IMG/VR virus record: IMGVR_UViG_3300031565_000279
Coordinates: 1 to 27,989 of that record
Source: a virus
Reading direction: 5' to 3' (one strand)
DNA: 27,989 bases
Position numbers and translations under genes: made by a program. The notes beneath the pieces were generated by a model. That model did no database searches. It worked only from the letters and a program-made list of their open reading frames with translations, and was not told the DNA's origin. Shown in pieces: positions 14,891 to 24,600 of this stretch (positions within the stretch are counted from its first letter, which is position 1; each line of letters begins with the position of its first letter).

Positions 14891-15778
14891 ATGACATACA
14901 TCACACCTCGTCGCTTCCGCTCGATGGGGCTCGGGGTGGATGTCGGCGATAGATCAGATGCCGCTCTTGGATCTCTGCTTGAGATTGCCAGCAGCAAGGC
15001 AAATACATACTGCAATGCTCCGAACGATCACTCGTTCCTCGGCGGAACCGTCACCGATGAACAGAGGGTCTGGCACCCTGGGAATACCCATGCTCCAGGG
15101 CAGCGCCGAGTCTGGCCGCTCCATCGACCGGTCAAGGAGGTCACCTCTCTTGCGATCGATGTCACGAATGGCCAGTACGTCCAGTTCACCTCCAGCAATC
15201 TCTACATCGACCATCATCTGGATTCGGTCGAGATCACCAGCCTCCAGCTAACACCGGCAGCGGTGTTTACGACGGGCCTGGCTCCGTACATCAGCCTTCA
15301 GAATCCACGTTCTCGCATGTCGTATACCTACGGGTGGGACTTCACGGCTCACGAACGGGTGAAGATTTCCGAGAGCACTCCTCCTGGGTATGAGTTCCAG
15401 CTTGACAACCAGTTTGCGTCTGCTTCTGGCGTATCCGTTACCAAGAACGGAACAGAGCTGACACCCGTGACCGATTACGAATTCGATGAGTACGAGGGTG
15501 TTTTGACCCTTATTGCTCCGGTTGCGCGAACTGATCGCGTGTATATCGACTACGCCTATACGCTCCCCTCCAACATCGCCCTTGCCACGGCGCTCATCGG
15601 AGTTGACGTGGTGGCCTGGGCCAACCAGATGGGCGCAGGGCTTGGCGGACTCTCGGGCATCAAGGTCAACGAGGTAGAACTCCGCGCGTCGAAGTCGGGT
15701 GGGTTCGCGAACGTGGCCGTGAACCCGGCATCCCAAGAGTTGCTGGCAACCTACATGTATCGAGGCTTTTCCTCATGA
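14891..15778 (+). CDS. Head-tail adaptor / connector protein (gp6/gp15-like)
   Basis: A 295-residue protein with GGAGG (14881-14885) five bases before the ATG. Position directly after the capsid and before the stopper is that of the adaptor ring that binds the portal after packaging. The N-terminal helices (LGSLLEIASSKANTYC) and the C-terminal helix ALATALIGVDVVAWANQMG... with residues on the SGIKVNEVELRAS strand fit an adaptor. It is longer than typical adaptors (about 100-200 residues) because of a beta-rich middle, residues ~80-220, containing SVTKNGTELTPVTDYEFDEY, which reads like an inserted sandwich domain. Function from order is fairly secure; similarity is weak. Confidence 0.72.
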   Translation: MTYITPRRFRSMGLGVDVGDRSDAALGSLLEIASSKANTYCNAPNDHSFLGGTVTDEQRVWHPGNTHAPGQRRVWPLHRPVKEVTSLAIDVTNGQYVQFTSSNLYIDHHLDSVEITSLQLTPAAVFTTGLAPYISLQNPRSRMSYTYGWDFTAHERVKISESTPPGYEFQLDNQFASASGVSVTKNGTELTPVTDYEFDEYEGVLTLIAPVARTDRVYIDYAYTLPSNIALATALIGVDVVAWANQMGAGLGGLSGIKVNEVELRASKSGGFANVAVNPASQELLATYMYRGFSS

Positions 15779-16170
15779 CCTCTCCTCTTGTCAGCCAGGG
15801 AACACTCGACGCCCTCAGGGCCGTTGGGAACCGTGGTCTTGTCACCGATGTAAAGATCTGCACCCGCGAGCAGGTCGAGGACCAGTACGGTGGCGATCAC
15901 CACCACCATTGGCCAGATACGGGTGTCGTTGTCAAGGGATGGCTCCTGATGACGAACAACCCTGCGATCGATAGCCGCAACGGGATCTCAACCTCGTTCG
16001 GTGTCTACCGCCTGAACCTTCCAGCCACTCTCACGAACATCGACGTTGGGGACCAGGTCGAGATCAACGGCCTCCGGTACACGGTCAACGATACGAATAC
16101 CGATGACACATACCGGGCGTTCACGACGTGCCTTGTTCGGAGGCTGGAAGACCGAACCCAGCTCGCCTGA
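15775..16170 (+). CDS. Head-closure / stopper protein
   Basis: A 131-residue beta-rich protein whose ATG overlaps the adaptor stop (ATGA). Stoppers seal the connector after packaging and open for ejection. Length, position and the late GDQVEINGLRYTVNDT...AFTTCLVRRL strands fit the family (SPP1 gp16-like). Unusual is a run of four histidines in YGGDHHHHWPDTG (residues 38-50), on what should be a surface loop, with Asp neighbours; metal binding is possible but speculative. Confidence 0.72.
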   Translation: MTSPLVSQGTLDALRAVGNRGLVTDVKICTREQVEDQYGGDHHHHWPDTGVVVKGWLLMTNNPAIDSRNGISTSFGVYRLNLPATLTNIDVGDQVEINGLRYTVNDTNTDDTYRAFTTCLVRRLEDRTQLA

Positions 16171-16811
16171 TGGGCAAGTACACGTTCGATATCAGCTCCG
16201 CCTACGACCGCCTCATAGGGGTGGTCGGAGAAGGGCTAGATACAACAGCGGATGAGATCGTGGCGATGGCCAAGGACCTTGCCCCTGTTAGAAAGAAGGG
16301 TCGTCGCAAGAAGCGAACAACCCTGATCGGTGGAGTCAGAACCAAGCACAGCTTCCCGGTTGGAAGAAACCGAACGATTGCCGTGACTGGTGGCCAGATG
16401 TGGAACGCGTTCAGCAGCTTGCCAGCCTACACGCGTAAGGACGGAACGAAGGACGTTGTCACCAGATCCGAGTTTCGGAAGATGAGGACGTTCGACAGAG
16501 GCGAAGCACGAAAGCGTGTCGTCAGTCCAGAGGAATACGACAAGCGAGCTTCCAAGGCAGCGACCGGAAAGCCGAGGGGGATCTCTCGCGGATCAGAGCA
16601 AGGCGGAACACTCAAGCGCGGCATTGAGCGAGATGAACAGGTAAGTAGAAACGGCACAAAGCTCAGCGTCGAGATCAGATCTACCGCGCCGTACTCAAGG
16701 TGGGTTGAGTTCCCAACCCACCGAACAGCCGCCCAGCCTTTCCTTCTGCCTGCGTTCAAGGCCGCTCGTTCACGGCTGAAGGCGAATATCAAGGCAGTGA
16801 AGGGAGGATAG
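16170..16811 (+). CDS. Neck / tail-completion protein, HK97 gp10-like
   Basis: A 213-residue protein starting at ATG 16170, sharing one base with the preceding stop (TGATG); the frame is open further upstream only over the stopper gene. The C-terminal APYSRWVEFPTHRTAAQPFL followed by LPAFKAAR is the hallmark of the HK97-gp10-like family (Y-x-x-x-V-E-F/G-T...QPFL-PA). The N-terminal helix (ISSAYDRLIGVVGEGL) also fits. The middle (about residues 90-160) is very rich in Lys, Arg and Gly and appears longer than in family members of about 110-150 residues. It joins head connector and tail. Confidence 0.85.
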   Translation: MGKYTFDISSAYDRLIGVVGEGLDTTADEIVAMAKDLAPVRKKGRRKKRTTLIGGVRTKHSFPVGRNRTIAVTGGQMWNAFSSLPAYTRKDGTKDVVTRSEFRKMRTFDRGEARKRVVSPEEYDKRASKAATGKPRGISRGSEQGGTLKRGIERDEQVSRNGTKLSVEIRSTAPYSRWVEFPTHRTAAQPFLLPAFKAARSRLKANIKAVKGG

Positions 16812-16813
16812 CC

Positions 16814-17251
16814 ATGGCAGCGACAACCGTTTGGCCGCTGCTCCAGGCCGTTGTGCAGAAGCTCCGGGCAGATACCGCCCTGCAAGCGGTACTCACCGGA
16901 GGGGAGCACGAAGGTGTCGCGATCACGGGCACTCCGTATCCCTGGCTGACCTATCAGCTTGGTTACGCACCGCGTGATCGTTATTTGGACTCGGTCATGT
17001 CAAGGGTGGGCATCTACGTCCACATCCACAGCCGAGACCAGGTTGAGGCCCGAAACCTCGACCAGCTCGTGATGAACGTTCTCGACAATGCGACGTATGA
17101 CTTCGCGGCGACCGAGCACGGTTCATCTGGGCAATACACCCTTCGATCGCAGAGGGTCCTCGATCTCACGAACGATGACACTGACGACGAAGGAAGAAAG
17201 GTCTACCAGACCGGCGGCTTGTACGAGATCTGGATCGACCAACCGTCCTAG
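16814..17251 (+). CDS. Tail terminator / tail completion protein (DUF3168-like)
   Basis: A 145-residue protein with GGGAGG (16802-16807) six bases before the ATG. It begins with an amphipathic helix (VWPLLQAVVQKLRADTALQAV), continues with PYPWLTYQLG and VGIYVHIHSRDQVEARNLDQ, and ends with GGLYEIWIDQ. That is the alpha-beta pattern of the small proteins that cap the tail tube and set tail completion (lambda gpU / SPP1 gp17 functional class). Its place between the gp10-like protein and the tail tube agrees. Confidence 0.82.
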   Translation: MAATTVWPLLQAVVQKLRADTALQAVLTGGEHEGVAITGTPYPWLTYQLGYAPRDRYLDSVMSRVGIYVHIHSRDQVEARNLDQLVMNVLDNATYDFAATEHGSSGQYTLRSQRVLDLTNDDTDDEGRKVYQTGGLYEIWIDQPS

Positions 17252-17262
17252 AACGTAGAGTT

Positions 17263-17274
17263 CTGGGAAACCAG
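17263..17274 (+). other. Small GNRA-type hairpin before the tail tube gene
   Basis: CTGG (17263-17266), GAAA loop, CCAG (17271-17274). A four-pair stem closed by a GNRA tetraloop, 14 bases before the tail tube ATG. It overlaps the only purine-rich ribosome-site candidate (AGGA 17273-17276), so it may influence translation. Short, hence modest confidence. Confidence 0.35.
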
Positions 17275-17288
17275 GATTGGGCCTTTAC

Positions 17289-17738
17289 ATGCCCGCAAAC
17301 AGCAGCACGAAGATCCACGGCAAGGGCGGGGCCATCTACGTTGGTGGCTCATACGTCTCTGCCTCTGCCCTCCCGTCTGGTGGCATTCGCATCGCCGCCA
17401 AGTCGGAGTGGTCCCTCCAGCGCAACCGTGACTACGTGGACTCCACGTCGTTCGGCGATGCGAACAAGACCTACCTCGCCGGTCTTCCGAACGTCCAGGG
17501 TAACTTCTCGGGGTTCCTTGACGCATCGGGCGACCTGCTCCTCAACGCTGCCACCTCGGGTGCGCAGAACCTGTTCCTGTTCGCAGACGACGGTACCCAG
17601 GCCGGTGGCACGGTCACCATGGTTGCCTACGGTCCGGCGTTCATGGATGCCAGCGTGACGGTGTCCCTGAATGACGCGGCCAAGATCACGGGCGAGTACC
17701 GTGCATCTGACGCTTGGACCATCGTCCTCGGTAGCTAA
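17289..17738 (+). CDS. Major tail (tube) protein
   Basis: A 149-residue beta-rich protein followed by a very strong hairpin and located between the tail terminator and the chaperone genes, the fixed place of the tail tube protein in siphoviruses. Segments such as GGIRIAAKSEWSLQRNRDYV, DSTSFGDANKTYLAGLPNVQ and the end SLNDAAKITGEYRASDAW match the familiar tube-protein pattern (an early strand pair, the D-x-T-x-F-x-D turn, a late G-E-x-x-x-D-x-W). ATG 17289 is preferred; TTG 17277 in the same frame is possible but has no spaced ribosome site. It polymerises around the tape measure into hexameric rings. Confidence 0.88.
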   Translation: MPANSSTKIHGKGGAIYVGGSYVSASALPSGGIRIAAKSEWSLQRNRDYVDSTSFGDANKTYLAGLPNVQGNFSGFLDASGDLLLNAATSGAQNLFLFADDGTQAGGTVTMVAYGPAFMDASVTVSLNDAAKITGEYRASDAWTIVLGS

Positions 17739-17743
17739 CTTCT

Positions 17744-17779
17744 AGGGCCGGGCGACGATCTCCCCCGTCGCCCGGCCCT
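17744..17779 (+). terminator. 14-bp perfect GC-rich hairpin after the tail tube gene
   Basis: AGGGCCGGGCGACG (17744-17757) is fully complementary to CGTCGCCCGGCCCT (17766-17779) with an 8-base loop. It starts six bases after the tail tube stop. No T-run follows (CCATCC). It is the strongest hairpin seen in the window and probably limits transcription into, or protects the mRNA end before, the less abundant downstream tail genes. Confidence 0.6.
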
Positions 17780-17786
17780 CCATCCG

Positions 17787-17799
17787 CCTCCTCTGGAGG
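17787..17799 (+). promoter_or_regulatory. Ribosome-site-masking hairpin of the 105-residue gene
   Basis: CCTCC (17787-17791) pairs with GGAGG (17795-17799), which is the Shine-Dalgarno of the gene at ATG 17804. The stem is five G/C-rich pairs with a 3-base loop. It would hide the ribosome site and could keep expression low. Confidence 0.4.
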
Positions 17800-17803
17800 G
17801 AAT

Positions 17804-18121
17804 ATGCCCCTGTTGAATTCGATCTCTGGTCTTGATGGCAAGATCGAGGTCGTTGGTCTCGGGCTCGTTATCGCAATGATCCAGAGATGGACACTAGAGA
17901 GGCGCGCAAATTCTGGGTCTGATGAATTGACCTGGAATCTGCGCGCTTCTCTTGCGTATCAGAACGATGCCTGGATAGGAAAGACAACCGGTAAACGAAG
18001 AATGACGCTCACGCTCGACGCCAAGACAACATTCCTGGCAGAGCCGATTGAGGGCGCGACATGGAAGATCGAAGGCAACAGCCTTCACGTCGAAGGAGTA
18101 AGGGTGTGGCAGAAGAAGTGA
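17804..18121 (+). CDS. Hypothetical tail-region protein (105 aa)
   Basis: A 105-residue protein between the tail tube gene and the chaperone genes, with GGAGGG (17795-17800) just before ATG 17804. The first ~30 residues are hydrophobic (KIEVVGLGLVIAMIQRW) but too short and interrupted for a confident membrane segment; the rest is beta-rich (LRASLAYQNDAW, KRRMTLTLDAKTTF, KIEGNSLHVEGVRVW). Its 3' end overlaps the next gene by 16 bases. No family is recognised. By location it may be a minor tail tube or tail-assembly protein; that is inference. Confidence 0.68.
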   Translation: MPLLNSISGLDGKIEVVGLGLVIAMIQRWTLERRANSGSDELTWNLRASLAYQNDAWIGKTTGKRRMTLTLDAKTTFLAEPIEGATWKIEGNSLHVEGVRVWQKK

Positions 18122-18426
18122 AGGCGGCGAAGCCTGCCGACGATGGTCTCGATACGAGAACCATCACGCATAAGGGGAAGTCGTACACGTTCCGTGAGAT
18201 CACGGTGGACGAGAACGACGAGGCGCTGGAGGCAGCGAAGAACCCGGACGGGAACACGATCAACACTCGTGTCATGAACCGGATGATCATCACGCTGAGC
18301 GCCACCGATCCCACCATCTCCCTCGACGACCTGGGCAAGTTCTCTCACCGGCTGTACCAGAAGATCGTGGATACGGTCAACGAGCTGAACGATCCCGACC
18401 GCGTTGAAGAAGACCCAAACGACTGA
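18106..18426 (+). CDS. Tail assembly chaperone, short form (gpG-like)
   Basis: A 106-residue protein from GTG 18106, with AAGGAG (18093-18098) seven bases upstream; a longer open frame from 18061 lies inside the preceding gene and lacks a ribosome site. The sequence (HKGKSYTFREITVDENDEAL, then RMIITLSATDPTISLDDLG, acidic end VEEDPND) fits the G-type chaperones, which coat the tape measure before tube polymerisation. Its last codons contain the slippery heptamer CCCAAAC, giving the longer form described separately. Position directly before the tape measure agrees with this. Confidence 0.85.
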   Translation: MAEEVKAAKPADDGLDTRTITHKGKSYTFREITVDENDEALEAAKNPDGNTINTRVMNRMIITLSATDPTISLDDLGKFSHRLYQKIVDTVNELNDPDRVEEDPND

Positions 18427-18638
18427 GCCCGGATTGGGCGCTCCGGGCTGAGGTCGCGCGCCTGTTCAACATAGACCCATATCGCATGAAGAAATACCCG
18501 GTCTCCGAGGAGCGCCGCATGCTTGCGTACTTCCTCAAGGTGACCGGGCGGCTGGACAAGAGCCTGAAAGACGGCCAGTACAGCATTGAAAAGTCTGGCG
18601 ATGTCAATGAGGACGATCCCTCGATCACGATCCTGTAG
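18106..18638 (+). CDS. Tail assembly chaperone, -1 frameshift fusion (gpGT-like)
   Basis: The second frame is open from 18408 to the TAG at 18636-18638 with no own start. A -1 slip on CCCAAAC (18414-18420), reading base 18420 twice, joins 105 codons of the short form to 72 further residues beginning RLSPDWALRAEVARLFNIDP and ending DDPSITIL, 177 in all. The added domain has a helical start, RMKKYPVSEERRMLAYFL, and an acidic tail, like the T domain that contacts the tail tube protein in lambda. It ends 8 bases before the tape measure ATG. Without the frameshift the 220 bases from 18427 would be unexplained. Confidence 0.88.
18414..18449 (+). promoter_or_regulatory. Programmed -1 frameshift site: slippery heptamer plus hairpin
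   Basis: C CCA AAC at 18414-18420 is an X XXY YYZ heptamer in the correct phase of the short chaperone frame. Five bases later AGCCCGGA (18426-18433) pairs perfectly with TCCGGGCT (18442-18449) around an 8-base loop. The zero-frame stop TGA is at 18424-18426, immediately before/at the stem. Heptamer, spacer of 5 and GC-rich stem are the classic parts of a -1 frameshift element. Confidence 0.9.
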
Positions 18639-18646
18639 GACCTGGC

Positions 18647-21600
18647 ATGCCTGAAGCCGACAACATTGGAACACTCTCAGTAGATGTAACTGCGGAAACG
18701 CAGCCTGCCCTCGAAGCCCTTGAGGCCATCGAGGGCAGGCTTAGTGCTCTCGCCGAGAAAGAAACCAAGATCAACATTGGGATTGAGAAGGCTGAAACCC
18801 TTCTCAAGTTCATTGATGATGCAATCCAGTCGATCGGGGAACTGAACAAGGTCGCTGGCGAGAAGCCAGTTCTTGACATCGATGTCAAGAAAAGCATCAC
18901 GTTCGTCGCTGACGCCCAGCTTCTCAAGAAGTCGGTCGAGGACGCCCTCAAGGGTAAGTTCACGGTCAACATCGAGATCGGGAACCTCGATGAGATCAAG
19001 GGACAGCTAGGCGGTCTGAGCATTCCGATCAATGGCGTTGTCGGAAACGTCACCATGGGCGAGGGCGTCCAGGTCCAGGGCGCTCCCGTCTCCATGCAGG
19101 GTGGTGGAACAACAGCCAGCGCAGGGGCGATCAAGGCCAGGGAGGACCTGACTCGCATCCTAGAAGCATCTTCCTCGGACGCTGCGGCATCAATCGATCG
19201 GGTTTACAAGAGTCTGCAAACCAAGCTTTCGGCATCTGACAATCCGCTTCCTGATGCCAGCGATCGAACAGGCAAGCTCCTGAACCTGATCAACCGATTT
19301 GGTGAGCAGTTCGTTCCTCCGGAGCGTGTTCGGGCCACGGCTCCTTCGCCTTCCGAGTTGGCTGAGATGCGCAAGGCCACCGGCGGACCTCTTGGCATCG
19401 ACGCCCTCAAGGGTCTTGGGTTCAGCCGACAGGCTGCCGTGGAGATGGTCAACAACCAGTTGGCCCCGATCCAGCAGGCATTCCTCCAGGCTAATCCTCC
19501 TGGGCGAACAGCAACCCAGAAGTCTCCGCTTGCGCTTGCCCAAGAGGCAATCTCTGGAGGAGCAATCTCACAGCCCGGTCCGGTACCGGTTCAGGCAGCT
19601 CCCGCCCAATCTGGTCGGACAGAGCGAGCGCCAGTTAGCGCGCCTCGCTCGTTGCCGTCTCTCTACGCTGAGATCATGGCTAGGAAGGAAGCTGAGCGAG
19701 AGGCTATTCCTGAGCCCATCGCTCAGAAGGAAGTGGTTCCATACGATTTGGCTGATGCTCTCAAGAAGAGAATCATCACCAACGGTCGAGAGCCAGGTGC
19801 CAAGCAGGCATTCCTTGAGCAGCAGGAGAAGAAGCTAGCCGATCTTATGGCAGCGCCTCCCATTGACGGTTCCGGAGGAGCCGCAGCAAGGGAGCAGGCA
19901 AGAACTCACCGAGATCGGATCAATGCCGTTCAGATGTCGATCGACAAGGCAAAAGCTGATCTTGCGAACGAGAACGTCAATCTCGTTGACACCCCCGGTG
20001 AAAGCCCGATCACCAGGCCATCGCCGAATGCGCGAACACAGGCTGAGATCGATAGAAAGACCAAGTTTCTCGCCACGCAACGCGAGGAACTTGAGTATGA
20101 GTTGGCTAATCCTCAAACGAGGCCAGCCCTTCTGGAAGCTCAACAGAACAAGATCAAGGGTCTTCAGGGCAGCATTTCGACGACCTCCGCTCGCCTCGAA
20201 ACCCTGCATCGCGGAGCCAGAACGGATCAGTCCACGCCTCGCGCTGGTGTTATGGGTGCCGAGCTTGGGCCAGCGTCTGCTGAGCGTGATCGCGCCAATG
20301 CAGAGGCACGAGCGAACCAGGACTATGTGGACTCCAAGCTGTATGGACCTCTTCGCAGCGGCAGCATCGACCTTGTTCCCCTCCAGCACCTTGCTGCCCG
20401 TGGGGAGTTCAAGAACAAGGGCTACCAGACGACCATGGAGCCCGTCGAAGAGGTCATGCGCAAGAGGCGCACGAGAGAACAAAGGATCGCCAACGAGCAG
20501 GGCGATGTCATCATCGACCCGGAAACCGGAAAGCCGAAGACCCAGACGAAGATGCGTCCGGTCGAAAGTCTTATCGAGCTGACCCCGGAGATGGCCGACC
20601 AGCTCCCGTCCAGCCTCCCAAGACATCTCGCTGGTTATGGGAAGGTTCGTCGAGCCGCACCGACTGATCTGTTTCGGGAAGCGGCAGGACTCCTTGGCGG
20701 TCCTGAAGCCGAGGCGCTCGTTGACGAGGATCTCGCCAGGAACGACAGCGTTACAAGGGCTGCCCTAAACGCAAATCTCCAGTTCCCGAATGCGGGAAGT
20801 CGTCCGGTCATGACCTCCAAGCCAACTCCTGGGTCCATCCAGAACGACGAGCGGGCCGCGAGACTCATGGCGGAGCTTCGTGCAGCAGATCCTGCTCTGG
20901 CCAGAATCGCTGACCAGATCCGCATCAGCGAGTCCGGAGCGCGTCGGAATGAGATCGCCGGGGAGACAAGCGACAAGGCGCTCAACCGATTGTTCCGCAC
21001 CAAGGGCAAGGATCCGTTGGATGTTAGCGAGCGTGCGGTGGTCCAGGCATATGGTCAGCAAACGGGACAGTTGATCCCTGCTGACCTGCTTGTGCGGGCG
21101 ATTGATGCAACCGCGACATCGGATCGTACTTCGCGTGGCACGTTCCGAGGTGAGATGCGTCGAACCAGGGACCCGAACACCCAGGAGTACGTGACGACCG
21201 GATTCCAGCCTGGGTCTATTCAGTCTGAGCTTCAGCGCATCGTCGGTACGATCCTGACCAATCCTGACTACCTTGAGGCGAACCCGCAGAACGCTGACCT
21301 GGACGTAAGCCAGATGGGCTTCAAGCAGATGGGGGCTGCTCTTCGCAAGACCAAGGCAATGGTCGAGATCCCGAACGAAAATCCAGAGAAGTCGCCATAC
21401 CAGGTTCCGACAGACTTCGGATACCTCGCGGACATGCTGGGCGATATCGCTGGGTATGACAGAAACCGCACCCTCGCCGCAGGAGACAGCGGCAGGGAAA
21501 ACGTCTTCATGACGACGGGCACCCAGGCCATGAGCGATGCTGGGCGTGGGGATCTTACGTCCAAGGGTGTTGCTTCTGATCGAGCGATCAATACCCCAGC

Positions 21601-24600
21601 CCAGATGGCCAGGGATGCCCAGAGGACCAGGGCCGCAGCTCTCCGCAGGGCCAAGAACGTGGTCAGCGATCTGTCGATCACGAGCCCAATCGGACGCGAA
21701 AAAGGCATCACGGATATCGACTTCCTGAACGGCGTGCTTGGCATCAAGACCAGCATGGTCGATGAGGAGGGTAGGTCACAGGGAGGTCCTCCTGATGCCA
21801 CCGTCCTCAAGGGAATCATTGGCGACAATGATGTCTACGACCTTCTCTCGTCACAGTTCTCGGCAGAGAACAAGCCGACGGTTGGGATGGACATCAACCC
21901 GATCATCGCTGTCCTCGATGCCGAGCTGAAGAAGGTTACTGCCCGGCGCACAAGCAGACGCCCCAGTGGAATTGCTGACCGTGAGGCTCCGTCCACAGAA
22001 GCCATCAGCTACAACGCTGGAGCTGGTCGGAGGATGCCCGAGCGTCCGTGGAACCTCCTTGCCCCAGAGACTGAGGCAGCGTTCGGGTTCATTGCTGAAC
22101 AGGTTCCAGGATTCGGGGTTCAGGTTCAGCTTCCGACTCCTGAGCCCAGGGGCCGTGGACTACAGCGTGGATCGAGCACTAACGCGGCCAAGACCGGGCA
22201 CTTCAAGAGCCCGTCCATCTCTGGTATCAGACTCCCTGAAGGAGAGGTTCCGACCGGGAAAGATCTGCTCACAGGTCCAGCATTCGAGGCCCTTGCTCCG
22301 GAAGTTCAGGCAGAACTTCGGGCAATGCTCGAAAAGCGCGGAGACAGCGGAGAGATAACCGGATACAACCCGCTCAGCAAGCTTCTTCAGCCTGAGATGA
22401 AGGAACAGCCTCCGGTTCACACTGGAAATCAGGTTCGAGCCAGGTTTGCCAGGGACTTCCCAGGAGAGGTCGCTGGATCTAGAAGCGGATCGTTCGATGC
22501 TTCCTCTGCGAGGGAGGTCGTCGCCACGATCGTTGATCAGATCATGGGCCGTCCTCGGGCAACGATGTCTGCCCTTGACGAGGAAGGGACCTCTACTCCT
22601 GCGCGTTCCATTCTTCGTGGTGAAGGCGGCGAAGGCGGATTCGCCGGGACCATGAACGTCAATGTCATCAACTGGCCTGCGGCTTTGCTTGCAGGCTCTA
22701 TTGGCGCTGGTGGCGGTGGACGGCCTCCTGCCCCTCCCGAAGGACCGGGTGAAGAGCCTGTCGAAGGAGAACCTCCGAACGCAGGTGAGCCACCGAAGCC
22801 CAAGGAGATGGCACGCGAGCGCGCAAAGCGCAGGAAGAACATCTCAGATCGAGCTGTTGGTACAGAAGCTGATACCAACAGGATCTATTCCTTTGAGCCA
22901 GACACAAAGGACCTCGATCTAGAGGGCAAAGACGATAGCGCCGGTCGGTACGGAGAGGGCGGCGCATACCACGCTGCCTCCAGGATGAGCGCCGCCCGTC
23001 GCCAGCGAATCCTTCAGTCAAGGAAGCGTGAGCAGCTCATCAAGCCCGAGGGAGATGAGAGCTACGCCGCTACCGAAAAGCGTCAAGAAGACCTCATGTC
23101 CACGCTTGTCGATAGCGCATTTGCTGCTACGCGTGAGAGAAGCGTTCAGAACAAGCGCGAGGCCAAGAGCAGAACCCGAATTCGGATGCAGCCCAAGGTT
23201 GCCCACTCCGCTGAAGAGCGTGAAGCAATCAGGCAAGATCGCGAACAGGTCAGTACGTTCGAGCGGATCGCCAAGGAAGCGAACGCTGCCTGGGATGAGC
23301 AAAACGATTACGTCCGAACTCGCGGCGGCTATTACGGTCCCAGAACCCAGAGTCCTGCTGCTATTCGACGCCGTGATCGTGCAAGTCTCAGTACAGCAAA
23401 TGCTGAGATCCGTGGCCAATTCCAGGATATTTCTGACGATGAGATGGCCCCGATCAGGGCTTCTCTGCGCGCCGCCAACCGCTCTGTTCCGAAGCGAGGA
23501 TTTGGACCATCGCTAGTTGATCTCATCACAGCCAAGGTTGGTGGTGAGGGATTCCAGTCTCAGCTCGAATCCCTTGGAAAGGCTGAGCGAGAATCAGCCG
23601 ATATCCAGACGCTTACAAGGCAGCGTGGGGTTCTCCTAGCGGACAAGAAGGTATATCAGACAGAGATTGACAAGTCGTCAACGTCCGCTCCTCGTCGTGC
23701 ATTCCTTCAGGGAAAGATTGATGAGGCAGACAAGCAACTCGGCCATATCGCTCCTGCGATCAAGGTAGCAACCGAAAGATTCGAGAAGTATTCGGCAGAG
23801 GTCACCAAGGGCACGACCGTCATGAAGAGCTTCGGCGCTGCGGCTGCCGGTGCTGTTGTCTCAACCGGGATCGGGGCTATCACCACCGGTCTTGGTATGG
23901 CAATCGTTGGGCCGATGATGGGTGCTGTTGCCCAAGGAATGACGATGGCCATCGGTCCTGCCATCGAACGGGCTTTGGGTCGTCCCGGAGCCACAGCGCA
24001 GATGGTTGGAGTTGGAGATCAGGCTGTTATCGCTGGTCGCGGTAATGCTGAACTCACACAATCAGCGTTTGCACAGTCAACAGCAATGACCGTTGCCCAA
24101 ACAGACATTCTCGGTCAGCCAATCATTGATCAGGCGACGATCGAACAAGGAAACATCAACCTCGCCCAGATGGGCGGTGCAGCTTGGGCCAACAATCGAA
24201 TCAAGGAGCGTGGACTTCAGGGGATCGGAACAGGAACGGGCGGTGTTCTCGGATCGTTCTTCATGCAGAACCCAGGAGCTGCCCAGATCATCGGCGGAAT
24301 GTTCACGGACATGCCGTCTGTTCTGAATCCACCCTCAATGAAATCCGTTTATGGAGAGCCACAAGGTGGATTTGAGCCGATTACCGGGTATGGCGAGGGA
24401 ACATTCGGAGTAGGAACTCCTGGAACCCTTGATCCGCAGACATGGGGGACTCAGGCAAATCAGCCAACTCCCATGGCAATTCCGGACATCAAGGCGATTA
24501 TCGACTTCTCGAAGGGGATGGTTACCTCAACCGAGCAGATCGATGCCCTGAATATCGGACTTGAGCGTGGCGGCGAATCCGTCATGAAGTTCACCAACCG

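Noticed and set aside
17277-17288. TTG 17277 as start of the tail tube protein
   Set aside because: Adds only four residues, lacks a spaced ribosome site, and ATG 17289 gives a typical N-terminus.
18061-18105. ATG 18061 as start of the short chaperone
   Set aside because: The added residues are Arg/Gln-rich and lie inside the previous gene; GTG 18106 has AAGGAG at ideal distance.
19835-20626. Minus- and plus-strand open frames (263 and 239 codons) inside the tape measure gene
   Set aside because: Low-complexity Arg/Ser/Pro-rich translations typical of wrong frames; the tape measure frame is continuous across them.
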